Below, in pieces: positions 39,580 through 50,469 of a stretch of 64,000 bases of DNA; the first letter of the stretch is position 1; every line of letters begins with the position of its first letter. The notes beneath the pieces are model-generated. The model was not told where the DNA came from, made no database searches, and saw only the letters and a list, made by a program, of their open reading frames with translations. Source of the DNA: Micromonospora sp. HK10 (GTDB lineage: Bacteria; Actinomycetota; Actinomycetes; Mycobacteriales; Micromonosporaceae); NCBI RefSeq assembly GCF_000982955.1, contig NZ_KQ058841.1, positions 1 through 64,000 of the forward strand, in the 5' to 3' direction. Both the position numbers and the translations under genes were made by a program.

Positions 39580-42021
39580 ATGAGGAGTACAGGAAGATCC
39601 AACGGACCGCGCCGATTCCTCGCCCTGCTAGCCCTGCCCCTGGCGCTCGCCGTCAGCGCCCCCGGCTTCGCCAACCCGACCACCGACCGCGCCGTCGCCC
39701 CCGACCGCGCCTCCACCGGCAGCCAGGACGGCGTCGGGCTGATGCGGATCGTCGTCGCCGACAGGTCCGGCATCGACCGCCTCACGGACCTCGGCGTCGA
39801 CCTCGCCGAATACGTCAAGCCGGTCGACGACGGCATCGAGGTGCACGCCGTCCTCAGCCCCGACGAGAGCCAGGCCCTGCGCGACCAGGGCTTCGACGTG
39901 CGGGACGCGATCTCCGACCAGAGCGACCACGCCCGGAACCTGGCCGAACGGTCCGCCGCCATCCGCGCCGCGACCGCCGCCACGGCCAGCACCGACACCC
40001 TCACCGTGCTGCGGGCCGAATGGTTCACCAGCCTCGACAACCAGCTCTTCCTGAACATCGAGGTGAAGTCGAGCGCCGGCACCGACGCCACGACCGTGCT
40101 CACGGCGAGCTGGGACAGCGGGCCCGGCACGGCGATCGGCTCCGGCGGCACCGCCACCATGTCCCGGTTCACCGACGCCGGCCAGTACCTGTACCACCGG
40201 TTCAGCAATCCGGTCCCGATCACCGCGAGGCCGGCCCGGGCCACCATCACCAGCAGCCAGGGCGGCTCGGCCACCGTCGACGTCACCAGGTGGCTGGGCA
40301 GCCCGCGCAAGAACCCCGGCAAACATCCGTACGTGTCGGACTTCGTCGACCACTACCTGGACCCGACCGAGGTCACCGCCCGGATCACCGGCCTGGCCGC
40401 CGAGTTCCCCACGCTCACCGAGCTGATCGACCTGCCATACAAGACCAACGGCTACCGGCGCAAGGCCCAGGCCCAGTTCGGCACCGCCGCCGCCAGCACC
40501 CTCTACGTCACCTCCACCGCGTACGGGCACCAGGGCGGCAACGACATCACCATGGCCCTGGTCGACCCGGGCACGGCCAACGCCCCGTTGACCGTCAGCG
40601 TGGCCGGCAAGGCGGTCACGGTCAGCCTGGCCACCGACGGCTCCGGGACCATCACCAGCACGGCGGCGCAGGTCGTCGTCGCGGTCAACGGCAACACCGG
40701 CGCGGCCGGGCTGCTCACCGCCAGCACGTACCGGGGCAACGCCGGCGCCGGCGTGGTGGCCGCCGCCCCGGTGACCAGCCTCACCGACAACCTGAAGGCC
40801 CCGGCGAGCGTCTCCCGGGAGCCGTTCCAGGTGAAGGCGCTGCGCATCGGCAAGCACCGCGACGGCTCCAAGGTCGGCGTCTTCCTCTACTGCCAGGAGC
40901 ACGCCCGGGAATGGGTGACCCCGCTGGTCTGCGTGGAGTCCGCCGAGCGGCTGCTGCGCAACTACGCGCGGGACCCGGACACCCGCAAGATCGTCGACGG
41001 CCTGGACATCTTCATCCTGCCGGTCGTCAACCCCGACGGCGCGCACTACAGCATGTACGACTTCAACATGCAGCGGCGCAACATGACCAACCATTGCCCG
41101 GAGTCCAACGCCGACCCCGGCCGCCGCAACTCGTGGGGCGTCGACGTCAACCGGAACTTCTCGGTCGGCTCCGTCTTCGACGGCTACGTCGGCGCGTCCG
41201 CCACCAACTGCGTCAGCGACACGTACGCCGGCTCCGCGGAGCTGTCGGAGCCGGAGGCGCGCAACGAGGTGTGGCTGGTCGACACCTTCCCGAACATCAA
41301 GCTCTCCATGAACACCCACTCCTACGGCGGTTACTTCATGTGGCCGCCGGGGGCGTACAAGGCCGAAGGACGCGAGGTGCTGCCGCGGGTCGACCAGGGC
41401 ACCGAGGCATACTTCTGGACCTCGTCGGACTACATCCTGTCCCGGGTGCAGGAATACCGGGGCACGGCGATCTGGCCGGGCCGCACCGGACCGGTGACCG
41501 ACGTGCTCTACTCGGCGGCCGGCAACAGCGCCGACGAGCACTGGTACAACCGGGGCATCATCGGCTGGGACTTCGAGGTCGGCGCCGACATCTACGACCC
41601 GGCGACCGGGCGGTTCAACGCCGTGGGGTTCCAGCCGCCGTTCGCGGAGGGGCACGAGGAGGCGATGGAGTTCGCCAACGGCAACATCGCCATTCTCGAG
41701 GTGGCCCGGGCGTACGCGACGGACAAGAAGCAGCCCAAGACGTCGCTGGAGGTCGTGAGGCGGGAGCCGGGGGCGACGGCGTTCACGTTCCGTACCAGTG
41801 AGCCGGCGAACGTGTACTACACGCTGGACGGGAGCCGGCCTACCTATGCGTCGCCGAAGTTGGCGCTCGCCGGGATGCGGGAGGGGGTTGAGAGCATCAC
41901 GGTGAACCGGGACACGACGGTGAACTGGTTCTCGATCGACATCGCCGGGAACGTCGAGGGCAACTACAAGCCGGACGGAAACGGTAGGAACTACCACAAG
42001 CAGCGGGTGGCCGTTCAGTAG
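39580..42021 (+). CDS. Secreted M14-family zinc carboxypeptidase
   Basis: 813 residues from ATG 39580 (GGAAGGAC upstream). Signal peptide about residues 1-32 (RRFLALLALPLALAVSAPGFA). Residues to about 230 are an N-terminal domain; an inserted beta domain (about 300-400) precedes the catalytic part: QEHAREWVTPLV (HxxE zinc ligands), DVNRNF (substrate binding), SMNTHSYGG (third zinc His) and GWDFEVG (catalytic Glu). A final domain (about 730-810, TFRTSEPANVYYTLDGSRPT) resembles the chitobiase/hexosaminidase C-terminal Ig-like domain. It would remove C-terminal residues from peptides outside the cell. It follows MMPL by 145 bases and is probably transcribed alone; a promoter-like TTGACT sits at 39470. 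Confidence 0.88.
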   Translation: MRSTGRSNGPRRFLALLALPLALAVSAPGFANPTTDRAVAPDRASTGSQDGVGLMRIVVADRSGIDRLTDLGVDLAEYVKPVDDGIEVHAVLSPDESQALRDQGFDVRDAISDQSDHARNLAERSAAIRAATAATASTDTLTVLRAEWFTSLDNQLFLNIEVKSSAGTDATTVLTASWDSGPGTAIGSGGTATMSRFTDAGQYLYHRFSNPVPITARPARATITSSQGGSATVDVTRWLGSPRKNPGKHPYVSDFVDHYLDPTEVTARITGLAAEFPTLTELIDLPYKTNGYRRKAQAQFGTAAASTLYVTSTAYGHQGGNDITMALVDPGTANAPLTVSVAGKAVTVSLATDGSGTITSTAAQVVVAVNGNTGAAGLLTASTYRGNAGAGVVAAAPVTSLTDNLKAPASVSREPFQVKALRIGKHRDGSKVGVFLYCQEHAREWVTPLVCVESAERLLRNYARDPDTRKIVDGLDIFILPVVNPDGAHYSMYDFNMQRRNMTNHCPESNADPGRRNSWGVDVNRNFSVGSVFDGYVGASATNCVSDTYAGSAELSEPEARNEVWLVDTFPNIKLSMNTHSYGGYFMWPPGAYKAEGREVLPRVDQGTEAYFWTSSDYILSRVQEYRGTAIWPGRTGPVTDVLYSAAGNSADEHWYNRGIIGWDFEVGADIYDPATGRFNAVGFQPPFAEGHEEAMEFANGNIAILEVARAYATDKKQPKTSLEVVRREPGATAFTFRTSEPANVYYTLDGSRPTYASPKLALAGMREGVESITVNRDTTVNWFSIDIAGNVEGNYKPDGNGRNYHKQRVAVQ

Positions 42022-42037
42022 CCGTCATCGCTTGAAC

Positions 42038-42074
42038 GCTGGTGGCCGCCGACCACGTGTCGGCGGCCACCAGC
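42038..42074. terminator. Bidirectional terminator hairpin
   Basis: A perfect 16-base stem (42038-42053 and 42059-42074, starting GCTGGTGGCCGCCGAC) with a five-base loop lies exactly between the stops of the convergent carboxypeptidase gene (42021) and sugar operon (42092), so it can end both transcripts. Confidence 0.88.
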
Positions 42075-42091
42075 CGCCCGGGACAGCGGGG

Positions 42092-42934
42092 TCATCGGCC
42101 GGTCCGTTCGGCGGAAATGACGAGCCGCCACGCGACTTCACCGGACGCCGGCACCGTCGCCGCTTCGTGCGGTGCGGCCTCGGCCAGGTCGAAGACACTG
42201 CCGAGCATCGGTTCGACGCCGATACTGCGGTACGGCGCCCGTGGCGGAAAACCGCCGAGATTGCGCCACAGCGCCGTACCCACCGGCTGGTTGTCCACCT
42301 CAAGCAGCATCCGGAGCGTGTCAGCCCCGTCGGTGATGCGTACGTCGGCGCAGCTGAGGATCGCCCCCACCGCTGAGCCGTCGGCCGGTCCGAGCCGCGA
42401 CAGTGGCAACCCCAGCGGCTCCGGCCACGCTCCCGTCATCGTCGTGGCGCCGGCCGTCCACGCATCGCCGGCGATGGCCGCGGCCTCGGCATAGACCAGC
42501 GTCGGTGTGCCAGCGGGGGCGACGAGTCGGGCCGAATCCGACACGGCCAGCAATGCGTGGCCTGCCCACAGGAACCGGTAGCCCGGGTCCGCTGACACTC
42601 GATAGGACGCGACAACGGCCCCGTCGATGTGCTCGATCCGGCGGCGCAGCACGAAATCGGCGCAGTCGACGACGGCATCTCCCTCCTCGTGCCGCCAGGG
42701 CCGCGACCACGCACTTCCGTGGTCCGGCCGGCCGCGTACGGTCGGGATGCACTCCTCGAGCCCACCCACATCGACAAATTCCGCGCCTGGTCGAACGTGC
42801 CCGCGCGCCGGATCCGCGCGGGACCACAGCCATTCGCGGCCGCCGCCACGGAGCGAGGTCCAGCGACCGCCCATGGCGAGGTCGACGTCCGTGGTCAGCG
42901 GGACCGGCCTGGTCACCGGGGTGTCGCCTACCAT
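42092..42934 (-). CDS. Aldose 1-epimerase-like protein (last gene of the sugar operon)
   Basis: 280 residues from ATG 42934, overlapping the dehydratase stop by seven bases. Galactose-mutarotase-like beta fold: GGRWTSLRGGGREWLW, ALWRNLGGFPP, YRSIGVEPMLG with the Glu typical of the catalytic site, and RVSADPGYRFLWAGHALLAV with His. Such enzymes interconvert alpha and beta sugar anomers; within this operon it would supply the anomer used by the dehydrogenase. It diverges from classic GalM, so substrate is uncertain. Confidence 0.72.
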   Translation of the reverse strand: MVGDTPVTRPVPLTTDVDLAMGGRWTSLRGGGREWLWSRADPARGHVRPGAEFVDVGGLEECIPTVRGRPDHGSAWSRPWRHEEGDAVVDCADFVLRRRIEHIDGAVVASYRVSADPGYRFLWAGHALLAVSDSARLVAPAGTPTLVYAEAAAIAGDAWTAGATTMTGAWPEPLGLPLSRLGPADGSAVGAILSCADVRITDGADTLRMLLEVDNQPVGTALWRNLGGFPPRAPYRSIGVEPMLGSVFDLAEAAPHEAATVPASGEVAWRLVISAERTGR

Positions 42935-44073
42935 TCGGCGAACGAGCCGTCGTCGTGTCGCCAGATGGGGTTGCGCCACGCGTGGCCGGCCTGGTCGGCG
43001 TGCCGTACGGCGGTCTCGTCCACCTCGATACCCAGGCCGGGCCGGTCGAGTCGCCGGGCGTACCCGTCGACGAACGTGAACACCGAGGGGTCGACCAGGT
43101 AGTCGAGCAGCCCGACCTCCTTGTTGTAGTGGATGCCGATGCTGTGCTCCTGAATGAGGTGGTTCGGCGTCGCGAACGCGACCTGCAGGCTGGCTGCCAG
43201 CGCGATGGGCCCGAGCGGGCAGTGCGGCGCGAGATGCACGCCGTACGTCTCGGCCAGCGCCGCGATGCGCCGCGTCTCGGAGATGCCACCGGCGTGCGAG
43301 AGGTCAGGTTGGACGACGGCCACGCCGGCCTGCAGGACCGGCAGGAATTCCGACCGCGAATAGAGGCGTTCCCCGGTCGCGATCGGGATCGTCGTGGCTG
43401 CCACGACGTCCCGCAGTCGATGTGAGTGCTCGGGCACCACCGGTTCCTCGGCGAACAGCGGGCCCAGCTCCTCGAGCAACGGGAGCACGCGGCGGGCGTC
43501 GGCCGCCGTGACCCGGCCGTGGAAGTCGAGGGCGAAATCCCGGGACGGTCCGAGCACGTCGCGGGCGAGTGTCGCGCGTTCGACGACGGCGCGGATGTCG
43601 CCGAGGGATCCGCTCCTCGGGAACCGGCCGGTGGCGTTCATCTTGACCGCGGTGAAGCCGGCCTCGACCTGTGCCGTGATCGCCTCCGCGAGCTCGGTGG
43701 GCTCATCGCCGCCGACCCAGGCGTACATGCGGACCCGGTCACGTACGGGGCCACCGAGCAGTGCGTGGACGGGGGCGCCGTAGGTCTTGCCGGCGATGTC
43801 CCACAGGGCCTGGTCGATCCCGGCGACGGCGGACGACAGCACGGGCCCGCCACGATAGAAACCACCCTTGGTCAGCACCTGCCAGTGGTCCTCGATCCGC
43901 AGCGGATCCTCCCCGACGAGCTGCTCGGCGAGCACCTCGACAGCGGCCCGTACGGGCTCGGCGCGCCCTTCGACGACCGGTTCACCCCAGCCGACCACGC
44001 CGTCGTCGGTCTCGATGCGGCAGAACAGCCAACGCGGTGGCACGAGGAAGGTCTCGATGCGGGTGATCTTCAT
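42928..44073 (-). CDS. dgoD: D-galactonate dehydratase-type enolase-superfamily enzyme
   Basis: 381 residues from ATG 44073, overlapping the regulator stop (ATGA). Residue numbering almost equals that of E. coli DgoD: metal ligands D183 (DFHGRV), E209 (FAEEPV) and E235 (GERLYSR), H185, D257 (DLSHAGG) and H284 (APHCPLGP) as general acid/base. NHLIQEHSIGIHYN near the end also fits. It would turn D-galactonate (or a close aldonate such as D-fuconate) into 2-keto-3-deoxy-galactonate. The next enzymes (KDGal kinase and aldolase) are not in this window. Substrate is inferred from active-site match, not proven. Confidence 0.85.
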   Translation of the reverse strand: MKITRIETFLVPPRWLFCRIETDDGVVGWGEPVVEGRAEPVRAAVEVLAEQLVGEDPLRIEDHWQVLTKGGFYRGGPVLSSAVAGIDQALWDIAGKTYGAPVHALLGGPVRDRVRMYAWVGGDEPTELAEAITAQVEAGFTAVKMNATGRFPRSGSLGDIRAVVERATLARDVLGPSRDFALDFHGRVTAADARRVLPLLEELGPLFAEEPVVPEHSHRLRDVVAATTIPIATGERLYSRSEFLPVLQAGVAVVQPDLSHAGGISETRRIAALAETYGVHLAPHCPLGPIALAASLQVAFATPNHLIQEHSIGIHYNKEVGLLDYLVDPSVFTFVDGYARRLDRPGLGIEVDETAVRHADQAGHAWRNPIWRHDDGSFAEW

Positions 44074-44762
44074 GGGCGCAGCTGGCGCTCGTCGCGCGCG
44101 GCCTGCTCCAGCAGTGCCCGCATGGCCTGCTCGGCGCGGTCGCCGTCGGCGGCCCGTACCGCGTCCAGCACCGCTCGGTGGGGTGGTAGGAAGTCGTCGC
44201 GGTGGCCCTGGGCGTGCACGATGAGATCCCGCGTGCGCAGTCCGATCTCGATGATGTGTTCCATCCGGACGAGCAGCTCGTTGTGGGTCGCGGCGAGCAG
44301 GGCGCGGTGAAACGCGAGGTCGGCGTCGATGATGCTCTCGGTGCTGGTTTCGGCCGTCACGGAGGCGAGTGCGGCCTCGAGCGCGTCCAGGTCGGCCTCG
44401 GTCCGGCGGGCCGCGGCGAGGCGGGCTCCCTGCGGTTCGACGATGAGCCGTACCTCCGCCAGGTTGGCGAGGAACGCGTCGTTGTCGGTGCCCTCGAACT
44501 GCCACTGCAGGACGTCCGGGTCGAGGAGACTCCAGTCCGTGCGGGGCCGGACGAAGGTGCCGCGCTTCGGCCGGGCGTCGACGAGGCCCTTCGCGGCGAG
44601 GACGCGCAGCGCCTCGCGCACCACGGTGAGGCTCACGTCGTACTCCCGCTCCAGGCGGTCGATCTCGATGGTCGCGGCGGGTGGGAACTCGCCGGAGATG
44701 ATGCGGCGTCCGACCTCCCGCACGAGGTGCCCGTGGAGGCCACGGTCCGGGTAGTTGCTCAC
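44070..44762 (-). CDS. GntR-family regulator with FCD domain
   Basis: 230 residues from GTG 44762, overlapping the SDR stop by four bases. N-terminal winged helix (HGHLVREVGRRIISGEFPPAA, LEREYDVSLTVVREALRVLAAKGLV, RPKRGTFV) and a C-terminal FadR-type FCD domain (LAEVRLIVEPQGARLAA, DADLAFHRALLAATHNELL, PHRAVLDAVRAADGDRAEQAM) with His residues for a metal that helps bind a sugar acid. It is probably the repressor of the operon in which it lies, released by an aldonate such as galactonate, like DgoR in E. coli. Confidence 0.87.
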   Translation of the reverse strand: MSNYPDRGLHGHLVREVGRRIISGEFPPAATIEIDRLEREYDVSLTVVREALRVLAAKGLVDARPKRGTFVRPRTDWSLLDPDVLQWQFEGTDNDAFLANLAEVRLIVEPQGARLAAARRTEADLDALEAALASVTAETSTESIIDADLAFHRALLAATHNELLVRMEHIIEIGLRTRDLIVHAQGHRDDFLPPHRAVLDAVRAADGDRAEQAMRALLEQAARDERQLRP

Positions 44763-45529
44763 GCCGAGTCCTTCTTCGCCGACCAGCCGCCGTCGACGGT
44801 GATCGTAGTGCCGGTGATGTACGAGCTCTCGTCGCTGGCGAGGAACGCGACCGCGGCCGCGACCTCGTCGGGACGGCCGAACCGCTGCGCCGCGGTAGCC
44901 GCGATGCTGCGGTCCCGGGCGACCTGGTCGACATCGTCCCAGAGCTGCGTGAGGATCGGCCCGGGCACGACGGCGTTGACCCGGACGTCCGGTCCGTACT
45001 CGACCGCGAGCTGACGGGCCAGCGCGAGGAGGCCTCCCTTTGATGCCGCGTACGCGGGATGGCCGGGCAGCCCGTGGGTGGCGTGCACCGAGGAGGTGAG
45101 CACGACCGACCCGTGGCCGCTGGCGCGCAGGAGCCCGAGGCACGAGCGCAGACCGAGGTAGGCGGCCTTGAGGTTGACCGCGAGCTGCCGGTCCCAGTCG
45201 GCCTCGTCCAGCTCGTGCGCCGGGGCCGTCACGATCGTGGCGGCGTTGGAGAACAGGACGTCGAGCCGCCCGAACTCGGCTTGCGCGAGGTCGGCGACGG
45301 CCTCCCACGTCGCGGCCTGGGACACGTCGCCGACCAGCCTCCGGACCGACGCGGCGCCGGAGCGGGTCGCGTCGGGTACCCGGTCCACGGCGATCACTGC
45401 CGCGCCCTCGGCGGTGAATCGGTCCACGACGGCGGCACCGATCCCCGAGGCCGCGCCGGTGACGACCGCGACCCGACCGGCGAGGAGGCCCCGGACGCCG
45501 GGCCCGCTGGGCATGGGTTGCTGGCTCAC
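44759..45529 (-). CDS. Short-chain dehydrogenase (probable aldose dehydrogenase)
   Basis: 256 residues from GTG 45529, which overlaps the permease stop (GTGA); ATG 45514 is the alternative. Classic SDR: cofactor motif VVTGAASGIG, SNAAT, catalytic Ser in VVLTSSVHAT and YAASK (YxxxK), C-terminal GTTITVDGGWS. In this operon it most likely oxidises the imported sugar at C1 to the lactone using NAD(P)+, which the SMP-30 protein (49464-50333) then opens. D-galactose, L-arabinose and D-fucose are the leading candidates because the binding protein is AraF-like. Confidence 0.83.
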   Translation of the reverse strand: MSQQPMPSGPGVRGLLAGRVAVVTGAASGIGAAVVDRFTAEGAAVIAVDRVPDATRSGAASVRRLVGDVSQAATWEAVADLAQAEFGRLDVLFSNAATIVTAPAHELDEADWDRQLAVNLKAAYLGLRSCLGLLRASGHGSVVLTSSVHATHGLPGHPAYAASKGGLLALARQLAVEYGPDVRVNAVVPGPILTQLWDDVDQVARDRSIAATAAQRFGRPDEVAAAVAFLASDESSYITGTTITVDGGWSAKKDSA

Positions 45530-46571
45530 CGCGGCAGGCCGATCCGTCGTTCGCCGGAGCGCCGCTGCTGGATCACGACGGCGGCGACGAGGAGGGTCCC
45601 CTTGGCGACGTTCTGCCAGAAGGAGTTGACGCCGAGGATGTTGAGCCCGTTCTCGAGTACGCCGAGCAGGACGAGGGCGAGGACGGTGCCGGGGATCGTG
45701 CCGCGACCGCCCTGCATCGCGCACCCACCGAGGGCGGCGGCGGTGATGGAGTACAGCTCGAGTCCTTCGCTGCCGGACACCGGCTGCCCCGAGCCGGTCT
45801 TGGCGGTCAGCAGGATGCCCGCGAAGCCGGCGACGGCGCCGGTGAGGCAGTAGGCGGCGATGATGTAGCGGTTCAGGTTGACGCCGGCGAGCCGGGCAGC
45901 CTTGTCGTTGCCGCCGATGGCGTAGAGGTTACGGCCGATGTCGGTGTACTTGAGCAGTACGTGTGCGGCCACCGCGATCAGAGCGAACACCCAGATGAGC
46001 GTGGGGATGCCGGCGATCGAGCCGCGCGCGATGAAGATGAAGATGGGGTCGGCACCGACGTAGCCCTGCGCCCGGCCGTCCGAGATCAACTGCGCGATGC
46101 CCTTGTAGGCGGCGAGCGTGGCGAGCGTGGCGATCACCGGGTTGACTCGGCCGTACACGATGATGAGCCCGTTGACGAGCCCGCACGCGAGGCCGGCGGC
46201 CAGCGCGGACAGCAGGCCGGGGAACGGACCACCGGCGGAGGTGAAGACCATCGCGCAGGTCACCGACGTGAGGCCGGTGATCGAGCCGACCGAGATGTCC
46301 AGGCCACCGATGATGATCACGATGGTCTGGGCGACCGCGAGGACACCGGCGATGGCGATCGTGGTGCCGATCGTGCGCAGGTTGGCCGAGCCGAAGAACT
46401 CGGGCGCCTGAACCCCGATGATCGTGACGAGCACGGCGAGCGCGATCAGCAGCGACGTGTTCTGGTTGAAGGGAACCCGGAGCCGGGCGAACCGGGCGGC
46501 GGCCCCGTTCGTACTCACGGCTCCGGGCTCGGCCGCGTGGTCCAGTCGTTGGTCGTTCTGTGTCTGGGTCA

Positions 46572-46572
<1 letters not shown>
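45526..46572 (-). CDS. Sugar ABC transporter permease (RbsC/AraH-like)
   Basis: 348 residues from ATG 46572 (TGATG overlap with the ATPase stop). About nine membrane helices of the BPD_transp_2 family with TIVIIIGGLDISVGSITGL and GRVNPVIATLATLAAYKG, then ARLAGVNLNRYIIAAYCLTG (coupling region) and GLELYSITAAALGGCAMQGGRGT. As the only permease in the operon it would form a homodimer in the membrane with the two-NBD ATPase. Confidence 0.9.
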
Positions 46573-48068
<1,496 letters not shown>

Positions 48069-48124
48069 AGGGACACCTCCTCTCGGGTAGGTCGGCAGGG
48101 AGATCAGTTGCTGTCGAACAGGGC

Positions 48125-48163
48125 GGTGCCGGGGTGGGAGACCGGGTCTCCCGCCCCAGCACC
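48125..48163 (-). terminator. Intra-operon hairpin after the binding protein gene
   Basis: On the reverse strand the 39-base segment folds as GGTGC-T-GGGG-C-GGGAGACC paired with its complement (two single mismatches, tiny CG loop), 11 bases after the stop of the binding-protein gene and upstream of the ATPase gene. Such hairpins commonly cause partial termination or protect the 3' end, giving more binding protein than transporter. Confidence 0.72.
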
Positions 48164-48174
48164 GGCTCCCGGCG

Positions 48175-49197
48175 CTAGCTGCACTTGACTCCGGCGGACT
48201 GCCACGTGTCCTTGTTCACGATCGCGGTGTTGGCCACGGTCTTCGCCGGCAGGTCGACACCGTCGCGCACCTTCTTGACCAGGGCCTGCACCGCGGACGC
48301 ACCGACCTCGCGCCCGTCGATGAACAGCGCCGACTTGAAGCCGGTCGCGGTGCCGGCCTGCCAGTCCTTGCAGGCGAGGTAGGCGCCGAGGCCGACACCG
48401 ATCACGTCGGTGGCGCCGAAGCGGGCGTTCGCCAGCGCGGTCACCACGCCGGAGACGTTCTCGTCGTTGCAGCCGTAGACGATCCAGTGCTTGACGCCGG
48501 CGTTCGCGGTGACCAGCGCGCCGGTCTTGTTCTGCGCGTCGACGGCGGAGTTGTCGGTGCCGAGCTTGATCACCTTGACCTCGGCGCCCGCGGCCGCCGC
48601 GAAGGCCTTGTCCGCGGCGTTGACCCGGTCCTGGCACACCGACAGGTCCTGCTTGTAGGCACTGATGATCCGGGTGTCGGCCGCCGACCAGCCGGACTGC
48701 TTGAACAGCGTGCCCGCCTCGGTCCCGACCTTCTCGCCCATGGCGGCGCCGTCGAAGCCGGCGAACGGCGCCTCGGCGCCGGCCGCGTCCTTGATCACGT
48801 CGTCCGAGGCGATCAGGGGGATGCCGGCCTGCTTCGCCTTGTCGATGACCTGAGGGCCGATGAGCTGGTCGGGTACGACGATGGCGATCGCGTCGAACTT
48901 CTGTGCGATGACCTGGTCGAGCGCGTTGATCGCCTTGTCCGAGTCGGTGCCCAGGTCGAACATGCTGACCTCGACGTCACCCAGCTCGGCCGCCTTGGCC
49001 TTGGCCCCGGCGCCTTCGTCCACGAAGTACTGCTGGTCGCCCTGCTTCTGCAGGTAGGCGATCTTGATCTTGCCGGATTTCGGCTTGCTGTCGCCGCTGC
49101 CGGCGGCGGTGTCGGCCTGCCCGGACGAACACGCGGTGAGCATCGAGGCGAGGGCGAGGGCGGCGGCGGAGGCCGCCGCCCAACGGGTGCGCTTCAT
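48175..49197 (-). CDS. Periplasmic-type sugar-binding lipoprotein, AraF-like
   Basis: 340 residues from ATG 49197. Lipoprotein signal peptide with lipobox LTAC (Cys 23). The mature part is a type I sugar-binding fold: KIKIAYLQKQGDQQYFVDEG, TDSDKAINALDQVIAQKFDAIAIV, KAKQAGIPLIASDD, VKHWIVYGCNDENVSGVVTAL, DVIGVGLGAY. The order and several segments resemble E. coli AraF, which binds L-arabinose, D-galactose and D-fucose. It is the first gene of the seven-gene sugar operon. Confidence 0.88.
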   Translation of the reverse strand: MKRTRWAAASAAALALASMLTACSSGQADTAAGSGDSKPKSGKIKIAYLQKQGDQQYFVDEGAGAKAKAAELGDVEVSMFDLGTDSDKAINALDQVIAQKFDAIAIVVPDQLIGPQVIDKAKQAGIPLIASDDVIKDAAGAEAPFAGFDGAAMGEKVGTEAGTLFKQSGWSAADTRIISAYKQDLSVCQDRVNAADKAFAAAAGAEVKVIKLGTDNSAVDAQNKTGALVTANAGVKHWIVYGCNDENVSGVVTALANARFGATDVIGVGLGAYLACKDWQAGTATGFKSALFIDGREVGASAVQALVKKVRDGVDLPAKTVANTAIVNKDTWQSAGVKCS

Positions 49198-49463
49198 GAC
49201 GCACGAGCTCCTTTCAGTACGGCGACCGAGTTGCCCCCGCCACCTCGCGGTGCCGTGGCCCACATCGACCCCATCTGGCCGGCGCCCTGCGCGCCGAGGC
49301 GTTGATCACCCTGGCAGCCGGTAACAGGCCCGTCAAGAAGTCTTCATAAAAAAACAATTATCGGTGCCGCCTGCCTGACGCCTGGTCCGCAGCCGGCTAT
49401 CGTTTCCGCCCACTGACACCGGTGCGGAGGGCCAGCAGGGCCGGACGGAAACGAGGGCAAGCC
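49198..49463. promoter_or_regulatory. Divergent control region of the sugar locus
   Basis: 266 bases between the operon and the SMP-30 gene, with an unusually AT-rich core at about 49335-49365 (CATAAAAAAACAATTATCGG). On the reverse strand TTGACG (about 49338) followed after 17 bases by CAGGGT is a possible promoter for the operon. Both directions and the GntR repressor probably meet here, but I see no clear dyad. Confidence 0.4.
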
Positions 49464-50333
49464 GTGACGATCAGCAAGCTTGATGTCGCCCAGCAGATCG
49501 AGGCGGACCTGGGCGAGGGGCCGACCTGGGACCCGGCGGCAAGCCGCCTGATCTGGGTGGACGTCCTCGCCGGTGCGGTGCACCAGCTCGATCCCGCCAC
49601 CGGAGCGGACCGCGTGCTCCGGGCGGATCAACACGTCGGCGCCGCCAAGCCGCGATCCGCCGGTGGCCTCGTCGTCAACCTGCGTGACGGCATCGGCCGG
49701 TACGACTCAGCCGGCAGCTTCGACTGGCTCGTCACCTGGCCGGAGGACGGCGTGCGGGGCAACGACGCCGCCGTCGACCCGGCGGGTCTGCTGTGGGCCG
49801 GGACGATGCGCTACGACGCCGCGCCGGGAGGCGGGACGCTGCGGCGGGTGAACGCCGCCGGTGACACGGTTGTCGTCCTCGACGGCGTCACCATCAGCAA
49901 CGGCCTCGGCTGGAGCCCCGACGGGCACCGGATGTACTACGTGGACACCGCGACCAACCGCATCGACGTCTTCGATGTCGACGTCCACACCGGCCTGGTC
50001 CACGGCCGCCGACCGCTGGCTACGGTGGACGCCGCTGACGGCGCGCCGGACGGGCTGACGGTCGATGCCGACGGCTGTGTCTGGGTGGCGCTGTGGGGCG
50101 GTGCGGCCGTGCACCGGTACACCCCCGACGGCACGCTCGACCGAATCATCCGAGTGCCGGTCAGCCAACCGACCGCCTGCGCGTTCGGCGGGCCGGCCCT
50201 GACGGATCTTTTCATCACCACCGCACGCCACGGACTCGACGACGCGTCGCTGGCCGGTCAACCCCTCGCCGGCTCCGTGCTGGTGCACCCGGACGCCGGT
50301 GTCGGCCTTCCGTCGCAGCCGTTTGCGGGGTGA
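49464..50333 (+). CDS. SMP-30/gluconolactonase-family lactonase
   Basis: 289 residues from GTG 49464 with GAGGGCAA upstream. Six-bladed beta-propeller with metal ligands E18 (LGEGPTWD), Asn in VTISNGLGWSPDG and Asp in GAPDGLTVDADG. It would hydrolyse the aldonolactone made by the SDR into the acid, the substrate of the DgoD-type dehydratase. Divergence from the operon with a shared control region supports a common pathway. Confidence 0.88.
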   Translation: MTISKLDVAQQIEADLGEGPTWDPAASRLIWVDVLAGAVHQLDPATGADRVLRADQHVGAAKPRSAGGLVVNLRDGIGRYDSAGSFDWLVTWPEDGVRGNDAAVDPAGLLWAGTMRYDAAPGGGTLRRVNAAGDTVVVLDGVTISNGLGWSPDGHRMYYVDTATNRIDVFDVDVHTGLVHGRRPLATVDAADGAPDGLTVDADGCVWVALWGGAAVHRYTPDGTLDRIIRVPVSQPTACAFGGPALTDLFITTARHGLDDASLAGQPLAGSVLVHPDAGVGLPSQPFAG

Positions 50334-50432
50334 CGAGCAGGCGATCCGACGCATAGATGCGGCGGCGCACCCAGGTCGGGAACGATGACGGCCCGCCGCG
50401 CCTGTTCAGCCACGAGGCCGGCTACCAGGGTG

Positions 50433-50469
50433 TATAAGCATTACCCAAGGAGGCCGGGTAATGCTTATA
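50433..50469 (+). promoter_or_regulatory. Hairpin/operator enclosing the ribosome binding site
   Basis: TATAAGCATTACCC (50433-50446) and its exact complement (50456-50469) form a perfect 14-base stem. The nine-base loop is AAGGAGGCC, the ribosome binding site, and the right arm contains the ATG start (50461) of the AbiEi-like gene. As DNA it is a palindromic operator; as RNA it would pin the start codon in a stem with the Shine-Dalgarno sequence exposed in the loop. Its AT content is far above that of its surroundings. Confidence 0.85.

Noticed and set aside
37050..40322. A reverse-strand open frame of over 1000 codons across the MMPL and carboxypeptidase genes
   Set aside because: It is antisense to two clear genes, rich in Gln, Gly, Arg and Asp without any domain, and arises from the high GC third positions.
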